Shown here piece by piece: positions 42,262 through 51,591 of a DNA stretch of 64,000 nt. The translations under genes and the position numbers were made by a program. Positions within the stretch are counted from its first letter, which is position 1. Each line of letters starts with the position of its first letter. Under the pieces are notes generated by a model, which made no database searches, had not been told where the DNA came from, and saw only the letters and a program-made list of their open reading frames with translations. This DNA is from CAZUTK01 sp964623265 (GTDB taxonomy: Bacteria; Electryoneota; B3-LCP): positions 18,829 to 82,828 of the forward strand of contig CAZUTK010000002.1 in the NCBI GenBank assembly GCA_964623265.1, written 5' to 3'.

Positions 42262-43713
42262 GTGGAAAGCCGCGTGCAGAACAGTCGAGATGAATTTCCT
42301 TCGAAAGAGTTGCCTCTGAAAGAAAGTCTGCCCCGCCTGGTCATCGCCGGCACCGGCGGTGATGCGGGAAAAACTCTGGTCACGTTAGGGCTGGCGGCGG
42401 CGTGGCGGCTTCGTAATCTGGAAATCGCGGTCTTCAAGAAGGGTCCGGACTACATTGACGCTGCTTGGCTGGGTTTCGTGGTTGGAAAACCCGCGCGGAA
42501 TCTCGACACCTATATGATGGGCGAAAGCGGCATCGAAGCCTCCTTCTACGAGCACGGTCGCAGTGCGGACGTCTGCCTGATCGAAGGCAATCGCGGACTG
42601 TACGACGGTTTGAACGCGCAGGGCACGCACAGCACCGCGGAACTTGCGAAATTGCTGAACGCACCGGTTCTGCTGCTACTGGATGTCACCAAGGTGACAC
42701 GCACCGCTGCGGCAGCGGTGCTGGGCTGCCGGATGATGGATCCGCAAGTGCAAATAGCCGGCGTCATCCTGAATCGCACCGCCGGGTCCCGCCACGAGAA
42801 GATCGTGCGGGAATCCATCGAGAGCATCTGCGGAGTCCCCGTTGTAGGCGCGATTCCCAAGCTCGGCGGAAAAGAACTTCTGCCCGGCAGGCATCTCGGC
42901 TTGGTGACGCCGCGGGAACACCCGGAACTGACGAAGATCCGGGAGGCAACCGCAAGAATTGCGGAAAAGTACCTGGATCTGCCGAAGATCGAAGAGATTG
43001 CGAGAAACGCACCCCAGTTCAGAGTCATCCCGGCAGAACAACTGCCGCGATCCGCTGAACGCATTGTCCGCATCGCCTTTTTCGATGATTCCGCCTTTTC
43101 ATTCTACTATCCCGACAATCTGGAAGCGCTGGAAGCTGCGGGTGCAGAGCTGATCCCGATCTCATCTATGCGGGATCCGGCGTTGCCGCAATGTGACGGG
43201 CTGTATATCGGAGGCGGCTTTCCGGAAACCCATGCGGCAGAAATTTCTTCGAATCAGGGATTATTGCAGTCGGTGTACACGGCTGCCGAACAGGGGCTGC
43301 CCATCTATGCGGAATGCGGAGGTTTGATTTACCTGTGCCGGTCCCTCACCTGGCAAGGACGAAAATATCCGCTGGCGGGCGTCTTCCCGCTGGATTTGGC
43401 GATGGAGTCAAAACCCCAGGGGCACGGCTATATGGAAGTCGTAGTGGATGAAGAAAATCCTTTCTTTTCTTTGAATTCGGTGATTCGAGGACATGAGTTT
43501 CATTATACGAAGATCGTTTCAGAAAGCGAACAGATACGAACGATTTACAGAGTCAACAGAGGTCAGGGATGTTTTGACCGGCGGGATGGCTTGATCCACC
43601 GCAATGTGCTGGCGAGCTATCTGCATCTGCACGCGCTGGGCGTCCCGAGCTGGGCGGAAAAATTCGTGAATCTTTCCAAAAACTATCAAGAGGGTTGGAA
43701 TAAAGATGGCTAA
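42262..43713 (+). CDS. dsrN: DsrN, CbiA-family siroheme amidase
   Basis: About 483 residues. N-terminal P-loop amidotransferase ATPase domain (LVIAGTGGDAGKTLVTLGLA, FKKGPDYIDAAWL, LIEGNRGLYDG) and C-terminal glutaminase-like domain (GLYIGGGFPETHA, IYAECGGLIYLC, GHEFHYTKI). The family includes cobyrinic acid a,c-diamide synthase; within dsr clusters it is DsrN, which amidates siroheme for DsrAB. The start is uncertain: GTG at 42196, 42262 or 42274. The first would lie over the hairpin stem, so 42262 is used. It ends 8 bases into dsrL. Confidence 0.9.
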   Translation: MESRVQNSRDEFPSKELPLKESLPRLVIAGTGGDAGKTLVTLGLAAAWRLRNLEIAVFKKGPDYIDAAWLGFVVGKPARNLDTYMMGESGIEASFYEHGRSADVCLIEGNRGLYDGLNAQGTHSTAELAKLLNAPVLLLLDVTKVTRTAAAAVLGCRMMDPQVQIAGVILNRTAGSRHEKIVRESIESICGVPVVGAIPKLGGKELLPGRHLGLVTPREHPELTKIREATARIAEKYLDLPKIEEIARNAPQFRVIPAEQLPRSAERIVRIAFFDDSAFSFYYPDNLEALEAAGAELIPISSMRDPALPQCDGLYIGGGFPETHAAEISSNQGLLQSVYTAAEQGLPIYAECGGLIYLCRSLTWQGRKYPLAGVFPLDLAMESKPQGHGYMEVVVDEENPFFSLNSVIRGHEFHYTKIVSESEQIRTIYRVNRGQGCFDRRDGLIHRNVLASYLHLHALGVPSWAEKFVNLSKNYQEGWNKDG

Positions 43714-45382
43714 AGTCGTCGTCAAGAAAAAACCGATGATCCGCAGCTTCTCGTCCGGAGGGGGATCTTCCGTAGAGACGTCTCCGCTACGGCCTAAGCA
43801 TGTGGAGAAGCTGGCACCCTGTATGGATGCCTGTCCGAATCAAACCAATATCCGCGGGTTCCTCACCGCCATCTCCATGGCGGAAAAACACGGCTATGAA
43901 GTGGATGAAGGTTTCCGAAAAGCCTGGAACATTTTGACGGAAAAGAATCCGTATCCTTCCACCTGCGGCAGAGTCTGTCCTCATCCCTGTGAAGCGGAGT
44001 GCAACCGCCAGTTCAAGGAAGCGTCCGTCGGGATCAACAACCTCGAGCGGTTCGTGGGCGATTTCGCTCTGGACAACGGCTTTCAATTTGAAAAGCCGGC
44101 TGTGAAGCAGACGGAAAAGATCGCCGTGATCGGTTCCGGACCCGCGGGGATGTCCTGCGCCTACCAGCTGGCGAAGCTTGGCTATCCGGTGACGGTTTTC
44201 GAAGCGTTTCCCAAGCCGGGCGGCATGCTGCGCTACGGAATTCCGGCATATCGCCTCCCCCGTGAAATTCTGGATCGGGAAACTCAGCGCATCCTCGATC
44301 TGGGCGTCGAACTGAGAACGAATACCATTGTCGGCAAGGACGTCTCTTACAAAGATCTGCAGAAGGAATATAAGGCGATTTTCGTGGGGATCGGAGCGCA
44401 CCAGGGAAAGAAACTCGGGATTCCTAATGAAGACGTCCCCAATCTTTGGACCGGCACGGCGTTTCTGAACAAAGTCAATTCCGGCCAGAAAGTTGAAGTC
44501 GGCGATCACGTCGTGGTCGTGGGAGGGGGCGATACCGCCGTGGATGCGGCGAGGGTTTCCCGGCGGCTGGGCGCGAAGGTTACGATCCTGTATCGTCGCA
44601 CCCGCAATGAAATGCCTGCCATCAAGGAGGAGATCGCCGGAGCGGAAGAAGAAGGGGTGGAACTGGTTCTGCTGGCGGCGCCGCTGGAAATCATCAAGGA
44701 AAATGATCGCGCCGTCGGTATGATCTGCCAGCGGATGGAGCTGGGCGAACCCGATTCATCGGGGCGCCGGCGTCCCGTTCCCATTCCCGGGGATACTTTC
44801 AGAATGGACTGTTCCACCATCGTCGCCGCCATCAGTCAGGAACCGGATTTCCAGGGCTTCGAAGACCTGCGGGAAAACCGGGACTGGATTAAAGTAGATG
44901 AATTCGGTCACACGAAGGTGAAGGGCGTATATGCCGGCGGGGACGCTCTCGAATTGGGCTTGGTGACGATCGCTATCTATCAGGGGCGCCGAGCCGCGGA
45001 TACCATTCATCGCGAAATCAAGGGTCTTCCTTTCACGCCGGCGGAAAAGCAGGAGATCATCCGTCACGATAAAATCTTGCTCAAATATTATGAAGAGAAA
45101 CTTCGCTGTGAGGCGGCGCATCTGGATCCGGAGACCCGCTTGAAAAACGGCGACGCCGAGATCACCAAGACGCTGACTCGTGAACAGGCGATCGCCGAAG
45201 CTTTCCGTTGTATGTCGTGCGGTTCCTGTTTCGAGTGCGGACAGTGCTGGTCGTACTGCCAGGACGGCGCCATAAAAAAACCCGTGATCAAAGGCGAGCC
45301 CTATACGTTCAAGATGGAGTTCTGCAACGGTTGCAAAAAATGCGCGGAGCAGTGCCCTTGCGGCTATATTGAAATGCATTGA
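43706..45382 (+). CDS. dsrL: DsrL-like NAD(P)H-dependent Fe-S flavoprotein
   Basis: 558 residues, glutamate synthase small-subunit type. N-terminal Fe-S region (CMDACPNQTNIRGFL, CGRVCPHPCEAECNR), FAD domain (IAVIGSGPAGMSCAYQLAKL), NAD(P) domain (HVVVVGGGDTAVDAARVSRR), and a C-terminal segment of two ferredoxin motifs (CMSCGSCFECGQC, then CNGCKKCAEQCPCG). DsrL donates electrons to or accepts them from DsrAB. First known from sulfur oxidisers, DsrL-2 forms occur with reductive DsrAB in uncultured groups. It overlaps dsrN by 8 bases, as part of a tightly coupled set. Confidence 0.9.
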   Translation: MAKVVVKKKPMIRSFSSGGGSSVETSPLRPKHVEKLAPCMDACPNQTNIRGFLTAISMAEKHGYEVDEGFRKAWNILTEKNPYPSTCGRVCPHPCEAECNRQFKEASVGINNLERFVGDFALDNGFQFEKPAVKQTEKIAVIGSGPAGMSCAYQLAKLGYPVTVFEAFPKPGGMLRYGIPAYRLPREILDRETQRILDLGVELRTNTIVGKDVSYKDLQKEYKAIFVGIGAHQGKKLGIPNEDVPNLWTGTAFLNKVNSGQKVEVGDHVVVVGGGDTAVDAARVSRRLGAKVTILYRRTRNEMPAIKEEIAGAEEEGVELVLLAAPLEIIKENDRAVGMICQRMELGEPDSSGRRRPVPIPGDTFRMDCSTIVAAISQEPDFQGFEDLRENRDWIKVDEFGHTKVKGVYAGGDALELGLVTIAIYQGRRAADTIHREIKGLPFTPAEKQEIIRHDKILLKYYEEKLRCEAAHLDPETRLKNGDAEITKTLTREQAIAEAFRCMSCGSCFECGQCWSYCQDGAIKKPVIKGEPYTFKMEFCNGCKKCAEQCPCGYIEMH

Positions 45383-45442
45383 AAACCGACCGGAATTTGG
45401 CAATTAGAGATTAAGAATAAAGTTAAGGTTGGAGGAAGAACA

Positions 45443-45760
45443 GTGGCTACCTTCGAATACGGAGACGTAAAAATTCTCGTGGATGAAGACGGTTTCATGG
45501 AAGAACCGGAAAAGTGGAATGAAAAAGTGGCGCTCGCATTGGCGAGTACAGAAGGGGTAACCGAACTGACGGAAAACCACTGGAAAGTGGTGAACTATCT
45601 GCGAGACTACTACAAGGAATTCGGCATTGCGCCGATGATCCGCAAACTCTGCAAGCAGACCGGCTTCTCGTTGAAGGAAATCTACGACCTGTTTCCTTCC
45701 GGACCGGCGAAAGGCGCTTGTAAAGTCGCCGGATTACCCAAACCTACCGGCTGCGTATAA
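45443..45760 (+). CDS. dsrC: DsrC sulfur-carrier protein
   Basis: 105 residues from GTG 45443 behind GGAGGAAG. The C-terminal arm has both redox cysteines: C93 and the penultimate C104 (CKVAGLPKPTGCV, ten residues between), so it can form the trisulfide with sulfite-derived sulfur that DsrAB makes and DsrMK reduces. Both cysteines distinguish true DsrC from TusE/RspA relatives. Followed by a strong hairpin. Confidence 0.96.
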   Translation: MATFEYGDVKILVDEDGFMEEPEKWNEKVALALASTEGVTELTENHWKVVNYLRDYYKEFGIAPMIRKLCKQTGFSLKEIYDLFPSGPAKGACKVAGLPKPTGCV

Positions 45761-45770
45761 CATCGCTTAC

Positions 45771-45804
45771 GCCTCCGCCGGAATCCTAAAATTCCGGCGG
45801 AGGC
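45771..45804 (+). terminator. 14-bp hairpin after dsrC
   Basis: GCCTCCGCCGGAAT and ATTCCGGCGGAGGC form a perfect 14-bp GC-rich stem with a 6-base loop, 10 bases after the dsrC stop. No T run follows, so partial termination or 3'-end protection of the abundant dsrC message is more likely than full stop of transcription. Confidence 0.65.
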
Positions 45805-45855
45805 GGTCGGTTGAAGTTCGTTACGTTGATATTGAGAGCCGCGTCTGGATGCGAT

Positions 45856-46419
45856 ATGTCCGAAAGTTCTTTCGGAAAGATGAATGATCTGTTGATCGCG
45901 AAACAGGTCGCCGTCAAACAGCGCTGGCTCGACCTGATCCTTGAATCGTATCCGGAAAACGCCCGCGGATTTTTCGAGAACCAAAAAGACCGTTTCCAGA
46001 ATCCCGTAGGTTCCGCCGCCGCTCGTTTGGTGGATGAGCTCTTCGATGCAATAGTGAAGCGGGCGGCTTCTGCTGAGATCGTTGCAATACTGGATGAATT
46101 TGTCCGCATCCGCGCGGTGCAGGATTTCACGCCTTCCGCCGGCATCTCGTTTGTCCTCGATTTGAAGCGGGCGGTGCGCGAAACCGTAATGGATGACATT
46201 CGGACGCAGGTGCTCTTCAGCGAGCTGTTGCAGTTCGAATCGCAAATTGATGAAACGTTGTTGACGGCATTCAATCTTTATGCCCAGGCTCGTGAAAAAA
46301 TGTACGAGATTAAAGCGAACAATCTCAAACGACAATCCTTTCTCGCTATAAAAAAAATGGGAGCAGATTTCTACCCGCGGGAGAGCAGCGATGACTCTTC
46401 AGATCCCGAAATGGAATAA
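45856..46419 (+). CDS. RsbRD N-terminal-like domain protein linked to dsr genes
   Basis: 187 residues from ATG 45856 (an earlier ATG at 45811 lies too near the hairpin). All-helical protein related to the N-terminal domain of RsbR co-antagonists (LLIAKQVAVKQRWLDLILES, NPVGSAAARLVDELFDAI). Such proteins recur between dsrC and dsrM in sulfate reducers; their function is not known, but a sensory or scaffold role is suggested by the globin-like fold of RsbR domains. No STAS domain follows. Confidence 0.75.
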   Translation: MSESSFGKMNDLLIAKQVAVKQRWLDLILESYPENARGFFENQKDRFQNPVGSAAARLVDELFDAIVKRAASAEIVAILDEFVRIRAVQDFTPSAGISFVLDLKRAVRETVMDDIRTQVLFSELLQFESQIDETLLTAFNLYAQAREKMYEIKANNLKRQSFLAIKKMGADFYPRESSDDSSDPEME

Positions 46420-46446
46420 CGCCGGCGCAAGCCAAAGGGGGATTCT

Positions 46447-47466
46447 ATGACTTTGTGGTTCTCCCTCTTCGCCCTTCTAATTTTGATCCTCATTCCCGCC
46501 GTGGGGAGCGGCGGCGGCGCCGGTCTTTCGATTTTATTGGGAACCGTGTTCCCATATGCCGCCATCCTCGTCTTTCTGAGCGGGTGCGTCTATCGCGTCC
46601 TGAAATGGGCGAAATCGCCGGTTCCCTTCCGCATCCCTACAACCGGAGGCCAGCAAAAATCGCACGATTGGATCCGCAACAGCCCGCTGGACAATCCCCA
46701 TACCGCGCTGGGAACCTTCGGACGGATGGCGTTGGAAATCCTCTTCTTCCGGTCGCTTTTCCGCGATACGAAGGCGGAACTGAAGAAGGGCCCCAGACTG
46801 GTTTACGGTTCCAGCAAATACCTCTGGGCGGCGGGGCTGGCGTTTCACTATTCCTTCCTGATCATCTTCATCCGTCACTTCAAGTATTTTGTGGAACCGG
46901 TCCCCGCCTGGGTTTCGGCGGTGCAAAGTCTGGACGGATTCTTTCAAGTGGGATTGCCCATCCTTTATGTGACCGATGTCATCATCCTCGCGGCGCTAGG
47001 GTATCTGTTTTTCCGGCGGATCTTCGACTCCAGAATCCGCTACATTTCTCACGCCTCGGATTATTTCCCGCTGCTCCTCATCGGCGGCATCGCCGTCACC
47101 GGCGTCCTGATGCGTTACTTCTATAAAGTGGACCTGGCGAGCATCAAACAGCTGGCGGTCGGATTGATGTCCTTTCATCCCGTTCAACCGCAAGGGATCG
47201 GCGGGCTTTTCTACGTGCATCTTTTCCTGGTCTGCACTCTTCTGGCGTACTTCCCCTTTAGCAAATTGATGCATCTGGGTGGAGTCTTCCTTTCGCCCAC
47301 CCGCAATCTGGCGAACAACAATCGCATGAAGCGTCATATCAACCCATGGAATTACCCTGTGAAAGTGCACACCTATGAAGAATATGAGGAGGAGTTCCAC
47401 GACGTTATGAAGGCGGCGGGATTGCCTCTGGAGAGGGAGAAATCGTCTTCCGGAGGAAAGGAATAG
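46447..47466 (+). CDS. dsrM: DsrM, b-type cytochrome of the DsrMKJOP complex
   Basis: 339 residues. Membrane protein with N-terminal helices and the NarI-like core of five helices carrying haem b ligands (in LAFHYSFLIIFIRHFKYF and FPFSKLMHLGGVFL). It oxidises menaquinol or exchanges electrons with DsrK. The order dsrM-K-J-O-P is classical. Two bases separate it from dsrK. Confidence 0.94.
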   Translation: MTLWFSLFALLILILIPAVGSGGGAGLSILLGTVFPYAAILVFLSGCVYRVLKWAKSPVPFRIPTTGGQQKSHDWIRNSPLDNPHTALGTFGRMALEILFFRSLFRDTKAELKKGPRLVYGSSKYLWAAGLAFHYSFLIIFIRHFKYFVEPVPAWVSAVQSLDGFFQVGLPILYVTDVIILAALGYLFFRRIFDSRIRYISHASDYFPLLLIGGIAVTGVLMRYFYKVDLASIKQLAVGLMSFHPVQPQGIGGLFYVHLFLVCTLLAYFPFSKLMHLGGVFLSPTRNLANNNRMKRHINPWNYPVKVHTYEEYEEEFHDVMKAAGLPLEREKSSSGGKE

Positions 47467-47468
47467 CG

Positions 47469-49091
47469 ATGTCGGAGATCAAGCTCGATAAAGAAAAACT
47501 GAGCGCGGTGGATTATCATCCGCCAGAGAAGAGCTGGATGGATCCCCGCGTCGAATTCCGCAAGGGCACTTTCTGCTACGGCGCGGTGCCGGAAACGCTG
47601 AAATATCTGGATTTGCCCTTTCCCAAGAAATGGCAGCCATCCGACGCCGATTGGCAGTTGCCCCCCAACTGGAAGGAGATCATCTTCGAAGGGATGCGCC
47701 AGCGTCTAGATCGTTTTCGCACCTTCAAGATCTTCATGGATATCTGCGTCCGCTGCGGCGCCTGCGCGGACAAGTGCCACTATTTTCTCGGATCCGGAGA
47801 TCCGAAAAATATGCCGGTGCTGCGCGCGGAACTCCTGCGATCCGTCTACCGCCGCGAATTCACCAGAGCCGGCAAGATCATGGGGAAGATGATCGGCGCC
47901 CGGGATTTAACCGAGGATGTTCTGAAGGAATGGTTCTATTACTTCTATCAATGCACGGAATGCCGCCGCTGTTCGGTCTTCTGCCCCTACGGGATTGATA
48001 CCGCCGAAATCACGATGATGGGACGCGAACTCCTGAACCTGCTGGGGCTGTCCATCGAATGGATCAATACCCCGCTGGCGAATTGCTTCCGCACCGGAAA
48101 TCACCTCGGGATCCAACCGCACGGTTTCAAAGACAGCATCGAATTCGCCGTGGATGAGCTGGAAGAGATCACCGGCATCCGCGTGCACGCTCCCATCAAT
48201 GAAAAGGGGCATGAGATTCTCTTCGTCACGCCGTCCGCGGATTACTTCGCCTCGCCGCATTATTACACCCTGTTGGGCTATCTGGCGCTTTTCCATGAAA
48301 TTGGATTGGATTACACCTGGTCCAGCTACGCCTCCGAAGGGGGGAATTTCGGATTGTTTCATTCTCATGAGATGATCAAGCGCTTGAATTCCAAAATCTA
48401 CATGGAAGCCAAACGCCTGGGGGTGAAATGGATTCTGGGCGGGGAATGCGGCCATATGTGGCGCGTCCTGCACCAATATATGGACACCATGAATGGACCG
48501 GCAGATTTTCTGCAGATCCCCAAATCTCCTCTGACGGGGACGGTTTTCCGCAACGCAGCTTCTACCAAGATGGTGCATATCACGGAATTTACCTCGGATT
48601 TGATCCGCCACGGCAAGCTGAGATTGGATCCCAGCCGCAACGACCACTGGCGTGCCACCTTCCACGATTCCTGCAATCCGGCGCGGGCTATGGGGTTGTT
48701 TGAGGAGCCCCGCTACATCATCCGGAATGTGATGAATCATTTCACGGAAATGCCCGAAACCACCATTCGCGAAAATACTTTCTGCTGCGGCAGCGGATCC
48801 GGTTTGGGCACCGACGAGAATATGGAGATGCGTCTGCGGGGCGGTCTGCCTCGAGCCAATGCAGTCAAGTTCGTCAAAGAAACTCAGAACGTCAATATCC
48901 TGCTCTGCATGTGCGCCATTGATAAAGCCACTCTGCCGCCGTTGTTGGAATATTGGGTTTCGGGGGTGGAAGTAGGAGGCGTGCATGAAATGGTCGGTAA
49001 CGCTCTGATCATGAAAGGCGAGAAGGAGCGCGAGACCGACTTGCGAGGTCAACCCCTCTTGATGAAGGCGGAGGATTCTGCACATGCGTGA
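47469..49091 (+). CDS. dsrK: DsrK, HdrD-like catalytic subunit of DsrMKJOP
   Basis: 540 residues. Two 4Fe-4S sets (CVRCGACADKCH and CTECRRCSVFCP), and the CCG-type catalytic cluster region with ECGHMWRVL, HDSCNPARAMGLF, CCGSGSGLG and a late CMCAIDK. It reduces the DsrC trisulfide, releasing sulfide. It overlaps dsrJ by 8 bases. Paralogue of the protein at 27355-28971. Confidence 0.95.
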   Translation: MSEIKLDKEKLSAVDYHPPEKSWMDPRVEFRKGTFCYGAVPETLKYLDLPFPKKWQPSDADWQLPPNWKEIIFEGMRQRLDRFRTFKIFMDICVRCGACADKCHYFLGSGDPKNMPVLRAELLRSVYRREFTRAGKIMGKMIGARDLTEDVLKEWFYYFYQCTECRRCSVFCPYGIDTAEITMMGRELLNLLGLSIEWINTPLANCFRTGNHLGIQPHGFKDSIEFAVDELEEITGIRVHAPINEKGHEILFVTPSADYFASPHYYTLLGYLALFHEIGLDYTWSSYASEGGNFGLFHSHEMIKRLNSKIYMEAKRLGVKWILGGECGHMWRVLHQYMDTMNGPADFLQIPKSPLTGTVFRNAASTKMVHITEFTSDLIRHGKLRLDPSRNDHWRATFHDSCNPARAMGLFEEPRYIIRNVMNHFTEMPETTIRENTFCCGSGSGLGTDENMEMRLRGGLPRANAVKFVKETQNVNILLCMCAIDKATLPPLLEYWVSGVEVGGVHEMVGNALIMKGEKERETDLRGQPLLMKAEDSAHA

Positions 49092-49521
49092 TAAGGGAAG
49101 AATCGCCGTCGGATTGGTCATTTTTCTGATCATCATGACCTTCCCGTTGTGGTTCGATCTGGTGAAGGGGGTTAATCCCATGCCCGATCCGATCATCGCC
49201 ACGAAAGATGTGCCGGGCAAAAATCAGTGCGTCCGTCCGACGGATTATATGAAAACCTCGCACATGGATCTCTTAAATCAATGGCGGGATGAGGTCGTGC
49301 GCCGCGATGAACGCTTCACTCAAATGCCGGACGGGCGCATCATCGAAAAGAGCCTGTCGAACACCTGTATGGACTGCCATTCCAACAAGCAGGATTTTTG
49401 CGACCGCTGCCATAACCGGATGGCGGTATCGCCATATTGTTGGGATTGCCATCTGACTCCCGACGAGATCCGCTCGGATGGGATGGCGTTGAACACTGCT
49501 ACGGAGGGAGACGCCCGATGA
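49084..49521 (+). CDS. dsrJ: DsrJ, periplasmic triheme cytochrome c
   Basis: 145 residues. N-terminal anchor helix (about 6-25). Three haem sites: CMDCH (95-99), CDRCH (106-110) and CWDCH (119-123). C49 in KNQCVRPTDYM is placed like the unusual cysteine ligand of one haem in known DsrJ. It faces the periplasm and connects to DsrO/DsrP. Its stop overlaps the dsrO start. Confidence 0.94.
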   Translation: MRDKGRIAVGLVIFLIIMTFPLWFDLVKGVNPMPDPIIATKDVPGKNQCVRPTDYMKTSHMDLLNQWRDEVVRRDERFTQMPDGRIIEKSLSNTCMDCHSNKQDFCDRCHNRMAVSPYCWDCHLTPDEIRSDGMALNTATEGDAR

Positions 49522-50390
49522 GTCTGGATCGCAGAAGATTCGTCAAAGCCGCAGGGCTGGCGGCGCTGGGATGGACGGTTGCACCTCCCCTGAAGCTCTT
49601 CGGATCGGAAAATAACACGGGGACGCTGAATATCAGATCAACGCCGAACGAAGAGGTTCTGAATGAAATTTACGCAGCTTCGGAGTCGGCTCCTATCGAA
49701 CTGCCGCCCCGCGCCGCCCGCCCGCCCGAACAGGCGAGCCGCTGGGCGATGGTGATTGATCTGCACAAGTGCCGCGAACATCAGGATTGCACTGCCTGCA
49801 TACAGGCTTGCCATACCGTCCACAACGTTCCGAATTATCCCAATCCGAAAGATGAAATCAAGTGGATATGGAAAGAGCCGTTCAGCCACGCTTTCGCCGA
49901 AGACCAGCACCCCTTTATCCGGGAAGAGATCCTGCACAGCAGTGCGCTGCTCCTGTGCAATCACTGCGACAATCCGCCTTGCGTCCGCGTCTGTCCCACT
50001 CAGGCGACCTGGAAACGGGAAAAGGACGGCATCGTGATGATGGATTGGCACCGTTGTATCGGCTGCCGCTACTGCATCGCCGCCTGTCCCTATGGTTCGC
50101 GCAGCTTCAACTACCGCGAACCCAAGCGATTTTTCGCTGAAATAGGATTGAAACCTCAGCCGGACTTCCCCATGCGGACCCGCGGGGTAGTCGAAAAGTG
50201 CACGCTGTGCGAAGAGAGGTTGGCGCGCGGTCAGTGGCCCGCCTGCGTGGAAGCCTGTCCGCACAATGCCATGATCTTCGGCGACCTGGACAACGCCGAT
50301 GATCCCGTGAGGCAATTGCTGGCGGCGCGTTTCACCATCCGACGCAAAGCCGGCTTGGGAACCCAACCCGAAGTCTATTACATCGTGTGA
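49518..50390 (+). CDS. dsrO: DsrO, periplasmic ferredoxin-like subunit
   Basis: 290 residues from ATG 49518 (ATGA overlap with dsrJ). A twin-arginine signal (DRRRFVKAAGLAALG) marks periplasmic export. Four 4Fe-4S cysteine sets are seen, for example CTACIQACHTVH, CNHCDNPPCVRVCP, CIGCRYCIAACPYG and CTLCEERL. Electron carrier of the DsrMKJOP complex between DsrJ and DsrP. Confidence 0.94.
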   Translation: MSLDRRRFVKAAGLAALGWTVAPPLKLFGSENNTGTLNIRSTPNEEVLNEIYAASESAPIELPPRAARPPEQASRWAMVIDLHKCREHQDCTACIQACHTVHNVPNYPNPKDEIKWIWKEPFSHAFAEDQHPFIREEILHSSALLLCNHCDNPPCVRVCPTQATWKREKDGIVMMDWHRCIGCRYCIAACPYGSRSFNYREPKRFFAEIGLKPQPDFPMRTRGVVEKCTLCEERLARGQWPACVEACPHNAMIFGDLDNADDPVRQLLAARFTIRRKAGLGTQPEVYYIV

Positions 50391-50397
50391 GGAACGC

Positions 50398-51585
50398 ATG
50401 ATCGAGAAAGCGCTGCAGGGGGGAAAGCGATACTGGACGCTGGTCTTCATTTTGGCTGCCGTGCTGGGGGTGGGTTTTCTGGCGTATTTGAAGCAGTTCC
50501 ACACCGGTTTGACGGTTACCGGCTTGAGTCGCGATGTATCCTGGGGATTGTATATCGCGCAGTTCACCTTCCTGGTCGGCGTCGCCGCTTCGGCGGTGAT
50601 GGTGGTTTTGCCCTATTATCTCCACAATTACAAGCTCTTCGGGAAGCTGACCGTTCTGGGCGAATTTCTGGCGATTTCCGCCTGTATTATGTGCATGATG
50701 TTCATCTTCGTGGATATGGGTCAGCCGTTCCGCATTCTCAATGTCTTTTTACACCCGACGCCCCACTCGATGATGTTCTGGGATACCATAGCGCTGGGCG
50801 GTTATCTGCTGCTCAATATCCTGATCAGTCGGGTGGTGTTAGGCGCGGAGTACAAGGGCATCGCGCCCCCGAAATGGATCAAGCCGTTCATCATCATCTC
50901 GATTCCTTGGGCGATCAGCATCCACACCGTGACGGCGTTCCTCTATTCCGGTCTGGCGGCTCGGCCTTTCTGGATGACCGCCGTCCTGGCGCCGCGATTC
51001 CTCGCCTCCGCCTTCGCCAGCGGTCCGGCTCTGTTGATTCTGCTCTGTCTCGTTCTGCGCAAATACACGAAATTCGACCCGGGGCGGGAACCAATCCAGA
51101 AACTGGCTCTGATCGTGACTTACGCTATGTGCATCAACGTCTTCCTGATTCTGATGGAGATCTTCACGGTGATGTACAGTGGCATCCCCGATCATCTGGA
51201 TCATTTCCGCTATATGTATTTCGGACTGGAAGATGCCCATGGCGTGCTGAGAACCAATCTCGTCCCCTGGATGTGGACTTCCTCGGCTCTGGCGATTCTC
51301 TCCTTAGTCCTTCTTTTAGTTCCTGACTTCCGCAGACGGGAAAACCTACTGGGCGTCGCCAGCCTTGCGGTCTTCTTCTCGCTTTGGATAGATAAGGGAA
51401 TGGGCATGATTGTCACTGGCTTTACGCCCAATCCGACGCACACCGTCGTGCCGTACAAGCCGACGACCCTTGAAAGTCTGATCACCCTCGCCGTCTGGGG
51501 TTTAGGGGCTTTGATTGTCACATTCCTGTATAAGGTTGCTTTGACTCTCAGGAGGGAAGTGGATAATCCGGGTTATCGAGCCTGA
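50398..51585 (+). CDS. dsrP: DsrP, NrfD-like integral membrane subunit
   Basis: 395 residues with about ten helices, NrfD/PsrC family. Conserved segments are GLSRDVSWGLYIAQFTFLVG and WAISIHTVTAFLYSGLAARP. It interacts with the quinone pool and DsrO. Last of the dsrMKJOP set, followed 6 bases later by a polysulfide-reductase-like flavoprotein. Confidence 0.94.
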   Translation: MIEKALQGGKRYWTLVFILAAVLGVGFLAYLKQFHTGLTVTGLSRDVSWGLYIAQFTFLVGVAASAVMVVLPYYLHNYKLFGKLTVLGEFLAISACIMCMMFIFVDMGQPFRILNVFLHPTPHSMMFWDTIALGGYLLLNILISRVVLGAEYKGIAPPKWIKPFIIISIPWAISIHTVTAFLYSGLAARPFWMTAVLAPRFLASAFASGPALLILLCLVLRKYTKFDPGREPIQKLALIVTYAMCINVFLILMEIFTVMYSGIPDHLDHFRYMYFGLEDAHGVLRTNLVPWMWTSSALAILSLVLLLVPDFRRRENLLGVASLAVFFSLWIDKGMGMIVTGFTPNPTHTVVPYKPTTLESLITLAVWGLGALIVTFLYKVALTLRREVDNPGYRA

Positions 51586-51591
51586 TCCGCG

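Noticed and set aside
47907..49220. Long minus-strand open frame of 437 codons opposite dsrK
   Set aside because: It mirrors dsrK exactly, encodes a low-complexity H/R/Q-rich text and has no ribosome site. Similar mirror frames lie opposite coxA (2517-3260), dsrA (39677-40699), sat (58396-59499) and the permease (63213-63998); all are codon-usage shadows.
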